DNA of 64,000 bases from Arcicella gelida (GCF_034931025.1 NZ_JAYGIL010000003.1:310001-374000); one strand, 5' to 3'. Positions 26,659 to 35,900 are shown, numbered from the stretch's first letter. The notes: generated by a model from the sequence alone, not told the origin. Program-made: numbers and translations.

Positions 26659-28005
26659 ATGAAAAAGGCTACTTTTATTTTATTAACACTCATTAGTTTT
26701 CAAGTCTCCGCTCAGAAAATTATTCAGCGTGATCCCATCATCGAACAATTGGTTTCTGAAGTAAATGCTGATAGTTTAAAATCGCACATCAATAAATTAG
26801 TAAGTTTTGGTACTCGTCACACGCTAAGTACAACAACTGAACCTAAAAGAGGAATTGGTGCGGCTAGAAATTGGGTTTTGAGTCGTTTTCAAGAATTTGC
26901 CAAACAATCCGAAGGTAGAATGACAGCCAAAATTGATTCTTGGATATTGAAACCAGATGGAAAACGAGTTGACAAAGACCAAGATATGGGCAATGTTATG
27001 GGTATTTTGAAAGGTACTGACCCAAATGATGATAGAATATTTTTAGTTTCTGGACATATTGACAGCCGAGTATCGAATGTGATGAATAGAGAATCGGATG
27101 CACCTGGAGCAAATGATGATGGTTCAGGAACAGCCACAGTCATTGAATTGGCAAGAGTAATGGCTAAAGCCAAATTTTCTGCAACCATTATTTTCTTGGT
27201 AGTAAGTGGTGAAGAACAAGGGCTTTTGGGTGCTGATTATTTAGCACAAAAAGCTTTAGATGAAAAATGGAATATCGAAGCCATTATGAATAATGATATT
27301 GTGGGTTCAAATAATAGTCATGATACTCGTATCATTGATAATACTCGTGTTAGAATCTTTAGTGAAGGTTTACCCGCTTTTGAATTGGATAAAAAAGCAG
27401 GGAGTATTCGTAGTTTAGGACAAGAAAACGACGGGAAAGCTCGTCAGTTGGCTCGATATGCCAAAGAAGTTGGCGAACGCTATGTTGATAATCTGGAAGT
27501 TGTGATGGTGTATCGAAATGATAGATTTTTGCGTGGAGGCGACCATACTCCATTTGTAAATCGTGGTTTTGCAGCTGTAAGAGTAACCGAAATGAACGAG
27601 AATTTTGAACATCAACATCAAGATTTACGCACTGAAAAAGGAATTAAATATGGAGATTTTCCTGAATTTATGGATTTTGAATACTTGAGAAAAAATACTG
27701 CCATGAATTTAGCAACACTTTCAAATTTAGCTAAAGCACCAGCAACAGTTCAGAATTTAACGATTGACACTAAAAACTTAACAAATTCAACAACGCTTTT
27801 CTGGCAAACGCCTAAATCTGGTAAAGTAAAAGGTTATTATGTGTTGATTCGTGAAACGTATCAGCCTTTCTGGCAAAAGAAAATCTTTACGACTAAAAAT
27901 GGAATCAATTTACCTTATTCTAAAGACCATTACTTTTTTGCAGTTCAGGCAGTAGGTGAAGATGGTAACGAGAGTTTGCCAGTATTGCCAAAGGTTGGAA
28001 TGTAA
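26659..28005 (+). CDS. M28 family zinc aminopeptidase, secreted
   Basis: Exported (signal 1-18, VSAQ) metallopeptidase of 448 residues. The M28 zinc ligands are visible: SGHIDSR (His), PGANDDGSG (bridging Asp), SGEEQGLLGA (catalytic Glu and ligand Glu), NNDIVG (Asp) and RGGDHTPFV (His). The C-terminal 85 residues look like a fibronectin-type III domain (TTLFWQTPKSGKVKGYYVLIRET). Probably a periplasmic or secreted aminopeptidase. A strong terminator follows. Confidence 0.92.
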   Translation: MKKATFILLTLISFQVSAQKIIQRDPIIEQLVSEVNADSLKSHINKLVSFGTRHTLSTTTEPKRGIGAARNWVLSRFQEFAKQSEGRMTAKIDSWILKPDGKRVDKDQDMGNVMGILKGTDPNDDRIFLVSGHIDSRVSNVMNRESDAPGANDDGSGTATVIELARVMAKAKFSATIIFLVVSGEEQGLLGADYLAQKALDEKWNIEAIMNNDIVGSNNSHDTRIIDNTRVRIFSEGLPAFELDKKAGSIRSLGQENDGKARQLARYAKEVGERYVDNLEVVMVYRNDRFLRGGDHTPFVNRGFAAVRVTEMNENFEHQHQDLRTEKGIKYGDFPEFMDFEYLRKNTAMNLATLSNLAKAPATVQNLTIDTKNLTNSTTLFWQTPKSGKVKGYYVLIRETYQPFWQKKIFTTKNGINLPYSKDHYFFAVQAVGEDGNESLPVLPKVGM

Positions 28006-28021
28006 ATTTTGCTCAGAGAAC

Positions 28022-28084
28022 AAAACAAGAATCTCCTCTTTCAAAATTATTTAAAATTTTGGAAAAGGAGATTCTTGTTTTTTA
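28022..28084 (+). terminator. rho-independent terminator after the M28 peptidase
   Basis: Long inverted repeat (arms about 28022-28042 and 28063-28081, AAAACAAGAATCTCCTC and its complement) closed by a 20-base AT loop and followed by T6. Confidence 0.9.
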
Positions 28085-28174
28085 TAATTATTCCATGAAT
28101 AAATATTTATTTTAGCTATTATTGTTAAACCTTTCAAAGATTCAATGTAATTTCAATGGATAATTTTGAAATTT

Positions 28175-29140
28175 ATGCCAATTATTAAACACGCTGATTA
28201 TCAAGCTCCTTTTTGGCTACCGAATGGTCATTCTCAGACTATTTTTCCTTCAGTTTTTCGTAAAATTAAAACTGTAAACTATCTGCGTGAAAGAATTATT
28301 ACTCCCGACAACGATTTCTTGGATTTGGATTGGGCAAAAGCTAATCCTGAAATAGATAAGGATAATAAAAAACTTGTCATTTTATCACATGGTTTAGAAG
28401 GCGATTCGTCAAGACAATATATGATGGGAATGGTGCAAATTTTTACCAAAAATGGTTTTGATTGCTTGGCTTGGAATTTCAGAAGTTGTTCAGGAGAATT
28501 GAACAGAACTACTAGATTTTATCATAGTGGTGCTACAGACGACCTTGATTTAGTTGTAAAACATGCTATTTCAAAAGATTATCAACAAATATATTTAGTT
28601 GGTTTTAGTTTAGGAGGAAATCTTACCTTGAAATATTTAGGCGAACAATCAGAAAAACTGTCTTCAAAAATCAAAAAAGCAGTTACATTTTCTGTACCTT
28701 TGCACCTCTCAAGCAGTAGTCAGACAATCGGATGGCTTTACACCAAACGATTTAATGATTCCTTGAAAAAGAAAATTCTGGCGAAAGCAAAGCTTTTTCC
28801 AGAGCAAATACAAACTTCAAACATCTCGAAAATCAAGACTTTAAAGGATTTCGATGATTGTTACACTTCACAACTACATGGTTTCCAAGACGCAGAAGAC
28901 TATTACGAACGTAATAGTTCCTTATACTTCTTGGACAAAGTCCAGATTCCAACATTAATTATTAATGCTCAGAATGACCCTTTTTTATCAAAGGCATGTT
29001 TCCCTTTTGAGAAAGTAAATTCTTTAGAAAAAGTATTTTTCCAGGCTCCTGAAAATGGTGGACATTGTGGATTTTACCAAAATGATTACGAAGGAGTTTT
29101 ATGGTCTGAAAAAAGAGCTTTAGAGTGGGTTATGAGTTAA
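28175..29140 (+). CDS. alpha/beta hydrolase, YheT family
   Basis: Hydrolase of 321 residues related to YheT/ABHD1. The start is the ATG at 28175 rather than the TTG at 28166. The hallmark N-terminus PFWLPNGHSQTIFPSVFRK is present, then SHGLEGDSSRQYMMGM (oxyanion region), nucleophile elbow LVGFSLGGNLTLKYL, Asp in INAQNDPFLS and His in NGGHCGF. Family members are lipases or esterases with poorly known substrates. The next gene starts 14 bp after its stop. Confidence 0.92.
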   Translation: MPIIKHADYQAPFWLPNGHSQTIFPSVFRKIKTVNYLRERIITPDNDFLDLDWAKANPEIDKDNKKLVILSHGLEGDSSRQYMMGMVQIFTKNGFDCLAWNFRSCSGELNRTTRFYHSGATDDLDLVVKHAISKDYQQIYLVGFSLGGNLTLKYLGEQSEKLSSKIKKAVTFSVPLHLSSSSQTIGWLYTKRFNDSLKKKILAKAKLFPEQIQTSNISKIKTLKDFDDCYTSQLHGFQDAEDYYERNSSLYFLDKVQIPTLIINAQNDPFLSKACFPFEKVNSLEKVFFQAPENGGHCGFYQNDYEGVLWSEKRALEWVMS

Positions 29141-29154
29141 AAAACAAGAAAACA

Positions 29155-29457
29155 ATGGCAACACAAACAGGATTTGAGACATTAAGTCAAACCGTTCAAG
29201 GTTGGGGGTATGCCAGCGTTGACGTATTTGCAAAAGAACAGGCAAAAAATATTTTGCAACAAAAAATAGCCTATTACCAAAGTAGAATAGATTTTTTTGA
29301 ACAAAAATATGCCTTGAATTTCGTTGATTTTTGTGATAATTTTTCCTCCATAAAAAATCATAGTATTACAGAAAAAGAAGATGATAGTATAATTTGGGAA
29401 ACCTCACTGGATGTTATTGAAGCTTATAAAAGAGACTTAGTCGCTTTGAGTTTATGA
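29155..29457 (+). CDS. putative antitoxin-like partner of the TumE-type gene
   Basis: Uncharacterised protein of 100 residues. The ATG at 29155 (MATQTGFETLSQTV) is preferred to a GTG at 29125 that would overlap the hydrolase gene. No signal peptide. The sequence is helical (AKEQAKNILQQKIAYYQSRIDFFEQKYAL), with an acidic C-terminal half. It overlaps the next ORF by four bases (ATGA), a typical arrangement of toxin-antitoxin pairs, so I infer it is the antitoxin. No helix-turn-helix could be recognised. Confidence 0.65.
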   Translation: MATQTGFETLSQTVQGWGYASVDVFAKEQAKNILQQKIAYYQSRIDFFEQKYALNFVDFCDNFSSIKNHSITEKEDDSIIWETSLDVIEAYKRDLVALSL

Positions 29458-29816
29458 ATGAAATTTTATTAACAATCAGTAGTTTTGACGATATTATTGA
29501 AGAAATACAGATTCTTACTCAACGCCAAGACAACCGAATAATGGAGTTTAGAGTAAGACTAAAAATGGCTGATACTTCTATTTTAGAAATCACAGAGATT
29601 TTTGTATTTGACCTCAATAAACGGAAATATTCCTTTCAATGGATGAATGAAAACTACGAGTTAAAAATTCGTTGGGACAATGCCCCTCATCATCGACAAT
29701 TTCCCACTTTCCCACATCATAAACACGTAGAGAATGAAGAAAACGTACAAGAGTCAGAAGAGCCAACATTAACAGAAGTATTGAAATTAATAAGAAAGGC
29801 TACAATGGTAGAATAA
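29454..29816 (+). CDS. TumE/DUF6516-like toxin candidate
   Basis: Protein of 120 residues with the signature of the TumE family (DUF6516): EFRVRLKMADTSILEITEIFVFD, KYSFQWMN, then IRWDNAPHHRQFPTFPHHKHV and ESEEPTLTEVLKLI. The NAPHH...FPHHKH histidine block is the key diagnostic, and TumE proteins are listed as toxins of type II systems. It overlaps the 100-residue gene by four bases. Activity is inference from the family. Confidence 0.78.
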   Translation: MNEILLTISSFDDIIEEIQILTQRQDNRIMEFRVRLKMADTSILEITEIFVFDLNKRKYSFQWMNENYELKIRWDNAPHHRQFPTFPHHKHVENEENVQESEEPTLTEVLKLIRKATMVE

Positions 29817-30009
29817 ACAAGTTTCATTTATTATGCTCTGCTTCTCACGTTTAATAGATATTTGTTCACTGCGAAATTAGAAACAACTCAAACAAAACAG
29901 CAAAAAATAAGATAATTAATAATTTAGAAATCAGATGAAAATGCCAATAATAATTTAAAACAGATGAATATTGGTTTAGGAATCTCTTCTAAAAATTTCA
30001 AAAAAATAA

Positions 30010-31920
30010 ATGTTAACTAACAAATCTCAAAAAATAAATTACGTCATTGATTTTGACAGTACCTTCACAAAAGTTGAAGGATTAGACGAATTAGCTGCAA
30101 TTGCGTTGACTGGTCATAAAGACCAAGAGAAAATTGTAGGAGAAATCAAAGCGATTACCGATAAAGGAATGGCTGGAGAAATCGGTTTCGCAGAATCCTT
30201 GAAAGCTAGAGTAGATCTTTTGCCCGCAAATAGCGACCACGTAGCTACTTTGATTGAATTTTTGAAAGGGAAAATCTCTAATTCATTTCTTAGAAACGAA
30301 ACTTTCATTCGTGAAAATGCTGCAAATATTTACATTGTTTCATCTGGTTTCAAAGATTTTATCGTTCCTGTAGCTACTCAAATCGGTATTTTAGCTGAAA
30401 ATGTATATGCTAATACTTTCACTTACGATGCTGAAGGAAATATTACGGGTTATGATACTACGAATTTGTTGTCGCAAGATAAAGGTAAAGTAAAGTTGTT
30501 AGAAGATTTGAAATTTGAAGGCGAAGTTTATGCCATCGGCGATGGCTACACCGACTACGAAATGCGTGAAGCTGGTTTGGCATCTAAATTTTTCGCTTTC
30601 ACAGAAAACGTAGAACGCCAAAAAGTAACTGATAAAGCGGATGAAGTGGTGGCATCTTTTGATGAATTTTTATACATCAATGGCTTGACTCGTTCTCAGT
30701 CATATCCAAAATCTAAAATCAAAGTACTTTTATTAGAAAACGTTCACCCGAAAGCTGTTGAGGCTTTCAAATTAGAAGGTTTTCAAGTAGAATTATTAAA
30801 AGGTGCTTTGGATGAAGATGAGTTAATCGAGAAAATTAAAGGCGTTTCAATTTTAGGTTTACGTTCTAAAACAAACTTAACTAAAAGAGTATTAGAACAC
30901 CCAAATGCTAGCCGTTTGATGACGGTAGGTGCGTTCTGTATTGGAACAAACCAAATTAATTTGGATGAATGCGAACGTCGTGGTATCGCCGTTTTCAATG
31001 CTCCATATTCAAATACTCGTTCAGTTGTTGAAATGGCAATTGGCGAAATGATTATCCTTACTCGTGATTTATTGACAAAATCAAATAAAATGCACGAAGG
31101 TGTTTGGGATAAATCGGCTAAAAACTCTTACGAAATCAGAGGTAAAAAATTAGGTTTGGTAGGTTATGGAAGTATTGGTACTCAACTTTCTGTCATTGCA
31201 GAAGCGATGGGTATGCAAGTGTATTTCTATGATGCAGTTGATAAATTAGCTTTGGGAAATGCTAAAAAATGTAAGACTTTAGAAGAGCTTTTAAATATTT
31301 CAGATTTTATTTCAATGCACGTAGATGGTCGTAAAACCAATGCGAATATCATCGGCGAGAAAGAATTTGAAATGATGAAAGATAATGTGATTTTCATTAA
31401 TCTTTCTCGTGGACATGTAGTTGAAATTCCTGCTTTAGTAAATGCCTTGAAATCTGGAAAAGTTTGGGGAGCTGCTGTGGATGTATTCCCTTATGAACCA
31501 AAAACTAACGACGAAGCATTTATTAATGAATTGCGTGGTTTACCAAGAGTCATTTTGACGCCACACGTGGGAGGTTCAACCGAAGAAGCTCAAGCAAATA
31601 TCGGTGAATTTGTACCAAGTAAATTATTGCAATTCATGAACAACGGAAGTACTTACGGTTCTGTAAACTTCCCAGAATTGCAATTACCAGCTTTAGAAAA
31701 CGCACACCGTTTATTGCATATTCACCAAAACGTACCGGGAATTTTGGCGAAAATCAATAACATTTTTGCCAAATACAACGTTAATATTCAAGGACAATAT
31801 TTGAAAACTACAACCGAAATTGGTTATGTAATTACAGATATTTCGAAAGAATATGCCGACGAAATCATCCAAGAATTAAAAGGAATTGATAATACGATTA
31901 AGTTTAGAATGTTGTATTAA
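30010..31920 (+). CDS. serA: fused phosphoserine phosphatase / D-3-phosphoglycerate dehydrogenase
   Basis: Bifunctional serine biosynthesis enzyme of 636 residues. Residues 1-225 are a HAD phosphatase (SerB-like): nucleophile DFDST (Asp14, Asp16), IVSSGFKDF, SQDKGKVKLL and IGDGYTDYEM. Residues about 236-545 are phosphoglycerate dehydrogenase: SKIKVLLLENVHP, Rossmann motif LVGYGSIGTQL, LSRGHVVEIPALVNAL, and the His in LTPHVGGSTEEAQ. A C-terminal ACT domain (about 560-636) allows serine feedback. So the first and last steps of the pathway are in one chain, and the middle step (SerC) is encoded at 33662. Not a read-through artefact: no stop or frameshift. Confidence 0.94.
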   Translation: MLTNKSQKINYVIDFDSTFTKVEGLDELAAIALTGHKDQEKIVGEIKAITDKGMAGEIGFAESLKARVDLLPANSDHVATLIEFLKGKISNSFLRNETFIRENAANIYIVSSGFKDFIVPVATQIGILAENVYANTFTYDAEGNITGYDTTNLLSQDKGKVKLLEDLKFEGEVYAIGDGYTDYEMREAGLASKFFAFTENVERQKVTDKADEVVASFDEFLYINGLTRSQSYPKSKIKVLLLENVHPKAVEAFKLEGFQVELLKGALDEDELIEKIKGVSILGLRSKTNLTKRVLEHPNASRLMTVGAFCIGTNQINLDECERRGIAVFNAPYSNTRSVVEMAIGEMIILTRDLLTKSNKMHEGVWDKSAKNSYEIRGKKLGLVGYGSIGTQLSVIAEAMGMQVYFYDAVDKLALGNAKKCKTLEELLNISDFISMHVDGRKTNANIIGEKEFEMMKDNVIFINLSRGHVVEIPALVNALKSGKVWGAAVDVFPYEPKTNDEAFINELRGLPRVILTPHVGGSTEEAQANIGEFVPSKLLQFMNNGSTYGSVNFPELQLPALENAHRLLHIHQNVPGILAKINNIFAKYNVNIQGQYLKTTTEIGYVITDISKEYADEIIQELKGIDNTIKFRMLY

Positions 31921-31939
31921 GATTCTGAAAACAGCTTAT

Positions 31940-31965
31940 ATTTGTGCCACGGAAGTGGCACAAAT
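31940..31965 (+). promoter_or_regulatory. 11-bp hairpin with GGAA tetraloop after the serine fusion gene
   Basis: Perfect stem ATTTGTGCCAC / GTGGCACAAAT closed by a GNRA-type loop GGAA. It begins 20 bp after the stop. Only TTATTT follows, so as a terminator it is weak; it could attenuate transcription into the AAA gene or stabilise the upstream mRNA. Confidence 0.55.
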
Positions 31966-31987
31966 TATTTATACCCATCAATAAAGC

Positions 31988-33022
31988 ATGATTAAGAAAA
32001 TAACGATTCAAAATTTCTTTAGCTTTGGCACTGAACAAACCATCGAATTGAATGCTGATACCAATGTTCTTGTAGGAATCAACGGAACAGGAAAATCAAA
32101 TTTCATTAAGGTGCTACGTTTGTTGAAGGCTTATTTGACTGCAGGTGAATTTGAAAAGTTATTTCTGCAAAAATGGGGGGGCTTTTCTGGGGCTTGTAAT
32201 TTTATACATCCCGATGCTTCTACAATTCACTTACGTTATGAATTTGATATAAATGTTGTCAAGAACTTAATTAACGATTTCGTTGAAAATGATTTCCATA
32301 TTGATTTTATGATCAAAAAAATTGGAAGCTCTTATGACGTAATTATAAGTGATAACGCTATCGAATTTACTGAGGAAATATTGCAAAAAATAGAAATCTA
32401 TGATTATTTCGATACGTCTTTTGAAAGCTCAATTCGTCAATTATCGCCTTATTATTCGGAAGAAAACCTTTTAAGTGACGGCAAAAATCTGACAGCTTTA
32501 TTAAGCTATTTGAACGGAAATTCAGTAAAAGCTTTTGATAAACTTGTAGAAGAGTTTAAAAAGATAAATCCTAATTTTAGAGAACTTGTTTTTACTACCC
32601 CAATTGCTGGAAAAAGCTTACTTTCGTTAAAAGAGAAAAATTTAGACAGAGCCATTACTATTGAACATATTTCGGATGGAACTTTGAGATATTTGCTGTT
32701 GCTTTCAATCTTTTATAATCCGAAAAGAGGAACTGTGGTTTGTCTTGATGAACCCGAAATGGGTTTACACCCAGATATGATTAATGGCATTGCCAGAGGT
32801 ATTAAGTATGCAGCAGAAAACGGTACACAAATGATTATTGCTACACATTCGCCTTTATTATTAAATGCTTTTGAATTAGAAGATTTGATGATTTTTGAGA
32901 AAAATGAAGCAAATGAAACGATTGTAAAAAAGGTTTCAGAAGAAGATTTTCCAGAATGGGAAGGAGAGTTTTTAGCTGGACAAATGTGGTTAAGAGGTCA
33001 AATTGGAGGAAAACGATGGTAG
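31988..33022 (+). CDS. AAA family ATPase (AAA_21/OLD-like)
   Basis: SMC/ABC-type ATPase of 344 residues. It begins with KKITIQNFFSFGTEQTIEL, then Walker A GINGTGKSN (30-38), signature-like HISDGTLRYLLLLS, Walker B VCLDEPEMGLHP and the switch IIATHSPLLLNAF. The middle 120 residues replace the long coiled-coil arms of SMC proteins. This is the layout of ATPases in OLD-like and AAA-plus-nuclease defence modules. The next gene, a DUF4276/TOPRIM-like protein, overlaps by seven bases, as expected for a two-gene module. Anti-phage function is inference. Confidence 0.9.
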   Translation: MIKKITIQNFFSFGTEQTIELNADTNVLVGINGTGKSNFIKVLRLLKAYLTAGEFEKLFLQKWGGFSGACNFIHPDASTIHLRYEFDINVVKNLINDFVENDFHIDFMIKKIGSSYDVIISDNAIEFTEEILQKIEIYDYFDTSFESSIRQLSPYYSEENLLSDGKNLTALLSYLNGNSVKAFDKLVEEFKKINPNFRELVFTTPIAGKSLLSLKEKNLDRAITIEHISDGTLRYLLLLSIFYNPKRGTVVCLDEPEMGLHPDMINGIARGIKYAAENGTQMIIATHSPLLLNAFELEDLMIFEKNEANETIVKKVSEEDFPEWEGEFLAGQMWLRGQIGGKRW

Positions 33023-33669
33023 AGGTAAGTATTTTATTAGAAGGTGGCGTTCATCCTAATAGTAATGCCAATGCTGATACATTTGATAATAGTGAAAAAC
33101 TCCGAGAGAGTTTTCATCAATTATTATCTACTGGTTTAGACAATACTGATAACATAAGCATTGAAATTGATACAAAAGCTTCTTATACCAGTGTTTTAAA
33201 AGCAATCAAATCTGAAAAAAAAGTAAACACAAATACTTTAGCTCTTTTGGATTTGGATGGAGAAGAAAGCCAAAGAGATACACGAATCAAACAATATGAA
33301 CTTGAAGAGTACAAGGAGTCTGTATTTTTTATGATTCAAGCGATGGAAGGATGGATACTTTCTCAACCAGAGGCTATTGAGCGTACTTTTCAGCAATATG
33401 AAAGAATCATTGAAAGTCCAATGTCTGAGTTTTCGTTAATTCAAGACATAAAACCCGAAAGTATCGAAAAGCCAGATAAAGTACTAAATTCACTTTTACA
33501 GGAATTTTTTCAATATGAAAAAGGAAGAAAGATAAAAAAAGTAAAATACGGAAAATTGAAAAACTCTTATCTTTTGATAGAGCAACTTGATATTAATGAG
33601 TTAAGAAGGCAATTTGCTGATGTCAATAATTTACTGAACAAGATTAAAGATTTAACCATACATGCGTAA
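33016..33669 (+). CDS. DUF4276-like protein with TOPRIM-type acidic motifs
   Basis: Partner of the AAA ATPase, 217 residues. I start it at the ATG at 33016 (MVEVSILLEGG); an ATG at 32956 would add 20 residues with no family match. LLEGG near residue 9 and TLALLDLDGEE near residue 75 are placed like the Glu and DxD of TOPRIM nucleases, and MIQAMEGWILSQPEAIE resembles the conserved helix of DUF4276. Its stop overlaps the start of serC by eight bases. It is probably the nuclease-like effector of the module; activity untested. Confidence 0.78.
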   Translation: MVEVSILLEGGVHPNSNANADTFDNSEKLRESFHQLLSTGLDNTDNISIEIDTKASYTSVLKAIKSEKKVNTNTLALLDLDGEESQRDTRIKQYELEEYKESVFFMIQAMEGWILSQPEAIERTFQQYERIIESPMSEFSLIQDIKPESIEKPDKVLNSLLQEFFQYEKGRKIKKVKYGKLKNSYLLIEQLDINELRRQFADVNNLLNKIKDLTIHA

Positions 33670-34741
33670 AACATACTTCACCCCCGGCCCAGCCGAATTA
33701 TTCCCTACTGTAGAACAACATTATAAAGATGCTTTTGAGCTTCAATTGGGCTCAATCTCACATCGTTCTGCTCAGTTTCGTAGTATTTATCAACATACAG
33801 TTGAGCAATTGCGTATTTTGATGGATATTCCTGAGTCAAACGGAATTTTCTTTACAGGTTCAGCTACTGAAATTTGGGAACGTATTATCCAAAATACCGT
33901 CGAACACGAAAGCTTTCACTTGGTCAATGGCTCGTTTTCAAAGAAGTTTTTCGATTTCTCTAAAGAACTGAACAAGTACGCTCATAAGTACGAAAAACCT
34001 TTTGGCGAAGGTTTTGATTATGCAGAAATCACTGTTCCTGAATATGCAGAATTAATTTGTACTACTGCTAACGAAACTTCTTCGGGTGTACAAATGCGTC
34101 CTGCTGAGATTCATAAATTAAAACGTGCCAATAAAGATAAATTTTTGGCGGTTGACATGGTTTCTTCTGCTCCGTATCCAGATTTAGATTTCAATACAAT
34201 TGATACTGCTTTCTTTTCTGTACAAAAGTCATTCGGAATGCCAGCAGGTTTAGGTTGTTGGATTGCTAATCCAGCAATGTTGGAAAAAGCGAACCGTATG
34301 AAAACACATGAAAATCAAATCGGTACTTATCATAATTTGCCTTCTTTATTCAAAAATTTCGAGAAATTCGAAACGCCAGAAACACCAAACGTGATGGCAA
34401 TTTATGTGTTAGGTAAAGTAGCCGAAGACATGAATAAAATCGGTATCGAAACCATCAGAAAAGAGACTGAAAAGAAAGCTAAATTACTCTATGGCTTTGC
34501 TGAAAAATCTGATTATTTAGAGATTTTCGTTAAAAATCCAGACCATCGCTCACAAACAGTTGTGGTAGTAAATGTTGTTGGAAGGTCAGCCGCAGATATT
34601 ATTAAGCAAGTACAAGCCGAAGCTAATTTTATATTGGGTTCAGGTTATGGCGACTTTAAAGCTTCTCAACTACGCATTGCCAATTTCGCAGCAGTGAATG
34701 TTGAGCAAGTAGAAGCCTTGATTGAAGTCATGAAAAAATAA
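33662..34741 (+). CDS. serC: phosphoserine aminotransferase (class V)
   Basis: PLP enzyme of 359 residues that converts 3-phosphohydroxypyruvate to phosphoserine. Starts RKTYFTPGPAELFP, with SHRSAQFRSIYQ, GIFFTGSATEIWERII, VDMVSSAPYPDL (PLP Asp) and the Schiff-base Lys in FFSVQKSFGMPAGLG. The C-terminal domain is complete. Genetic context with the phosphatase-dehydrogenase fusion supports SerC over other class V transaminases. It overlaps the DUF4276-like gene by eight bases, so its translation may be coupled to a defence-type gene. A terminator follows at 34755-34795. Confidence 0.86.
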   Translation: MRKTYFTPGPAELFPTVEQHYKDAFELQLGSISHRSAQFRSIYQHTVEQLRILMDIPESNGIFFTGSATEIWERIIQNTVEHESFHLVNGSFSKKFFDFSKELNKYAHKYEKPFGEGFDYAEITVPEYAELICTTANETSSGVQMRPAEIHKLKRANKDKFLAVDMVSSAPYPDLDFNTIDTAFFSVQKSFGMPAGLGCWIANPAMLEKANRMKTHENQIGTYHNLPSLFKNFEKFETPETPNVMAIYVLGKVAEDMNKIGIETIRKETEKKAKLLYGFAEKSDYLEIFVKNPDHRSQTVVVVNVVGRSAADIIKQVQAEANFILGSGYGDFKASQLRIANFAAVNVEQVEALIEVMKK

Positions 34742-34754
34742 ATAGTTATTGCCT

Positions 34755-34795
34755 TAAAGTCTTTGAATGATTAAAATTCAAAGACTTTATTTTTT
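34755..34795 (+). terminator. rho-independent terminator after serC
   Basis: Fourteen-bp arms (34755-34768 and 34776-34789) with a short loop, followed by T5. It closes the serine operon. Confidence 0.85.
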
Positions 34796-34895
34796 GTTAT
34801 CCAATACGATATTAGCGAAGGATTTATCTTTTAATGCTAACATTACCTTTCCAAGCAAAATCATAATCAATCAAACCTTTTAATACTATTATTCA

Positions 34896-35900
34896 ATGGA
34901 TTCAGTTGCTCAGAATTATACTTTTCGTTGGGGAATTATCGGTTGTGGAAAAATAGCCGAGAAATTTGCGGATGATTTAGTCACTTATGTTCCTAATGCT
35001 ACTTTGCACGCTGTTGCTTCTCGTGATTTAGACAAAGCCAAAGCTTTTGGAGCAAAATACAATACTCCTCATGCTTTTGGTAGTTATGAAGAAATGCTAA
35101 AAAGTGGTTTAATTGATGTGGTTTATATCGCTACGCCTCATGCACAACATCATGAAAATACTTTAATGTGTTTGGAAGCGGGAATACCTGTTTTGTGTGA
35201 AAAAGCTTTTGCCATCAATACACAAATGGTTCAGGAAATGATTACAAAATCTCAAGAAAAAAATCTTTTCTTGATGGAAGCTATCTGGTCAAGATTTCAT
35301 CCTGCCATCAATCAAGTTGAAGAGATTATTAAAGCGGGTACAATTGGTGAAATCAAGCATATTGTAGCAGATTTTGGTTTCTTGGCACATTATGATGAAA
35401 ATGCTCGTCTGTTTAATCCAGCACTTACGGGTGGCTCTTTATACGATATTGGTATTTATCCTTTATTTATCACCAAGTTGCTATTGGGCAAACCTTCGGA
35501 AGTAAAGGCAGTGGCTACTTTTGCACCAACGGGTGTTGATATGAATTGTTCGGTAGCTTTAGCTTTTCCGAATGGTGCTACGGCTTCTTTATTTTCAACT
35601 TTAGCGGCTGAAACAGATACTACTTGTACGATTTATGGTACTAAGGGAAAGATTTTTATTTCTGGTCGTTTCCATGAAACCTTTAGCTTTACATTGAAAT
35701 TAGCGGGCGAAGCACCACAAGTATTTCAAACAGAAAGAAATGGCTATGGATACAGTTATGAAGCCATTGATGTACAACGTTGTTTAACAGAAGGAAGAAT
35801 TGAAAATGATAGACTTCCTTTACAATTTAGTTTAGAATTGATGGAATTGATGTGCGAAATCAGAAGTCAGATAGGATTGAAATATCCACAGGAAGCTTAA
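34896..35900 (+). CDS. Gfo/Idh/MocA family oxidoreductase, cytoplasmic
   Basis: NAD(P)-dependent dehydrogenase of 334 residues without a signal peptide. Rossmann motif FRWGIIGCGKIAEKFADDL, EKA variant of the EKP motif (VLCEKAFAINT), then EAIWSRFHPAINQV and GGSLYDIGIYPLFI. It resembles dimeric dihydrodiol or 1,5-anhydro-sugar dehydrogenases; the substrate is not evident. Ala replaces Pro after the catalytic Lys, as in that subgroup. Single-gene unit, with a strong terminator at 36032-36073. Confidence 0.9.
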   Translation: MDSVAQNYTFRWGIIGCGKIAEKFADDLVTYVPNATLHAVASRDLDKAKAFGAKYNTPHAFGSYEEMLKSGLIDVVYIATPHAQHHENTLMCLEAGIPVLCEKAFAINTQMVQEMITKSQEKNLFLMEAIWSRFHPAINQVEEIIKAGTIGEIKHIVADFGFLAHYDENARLFNPALTGGSLYDIGIYPLFITKLLLGKPSEVKAVATFAPTGVDMNCSVALAFPNGATASLFSTLAAETDTTCTIYGTKGKIFISGRFHETFSFTLKLAGEAPQVFQTERNGYGYSYEAIDVQRCLTEGRIENDRLPLQFSLELMELMCEIRSQIGLKYPQEA

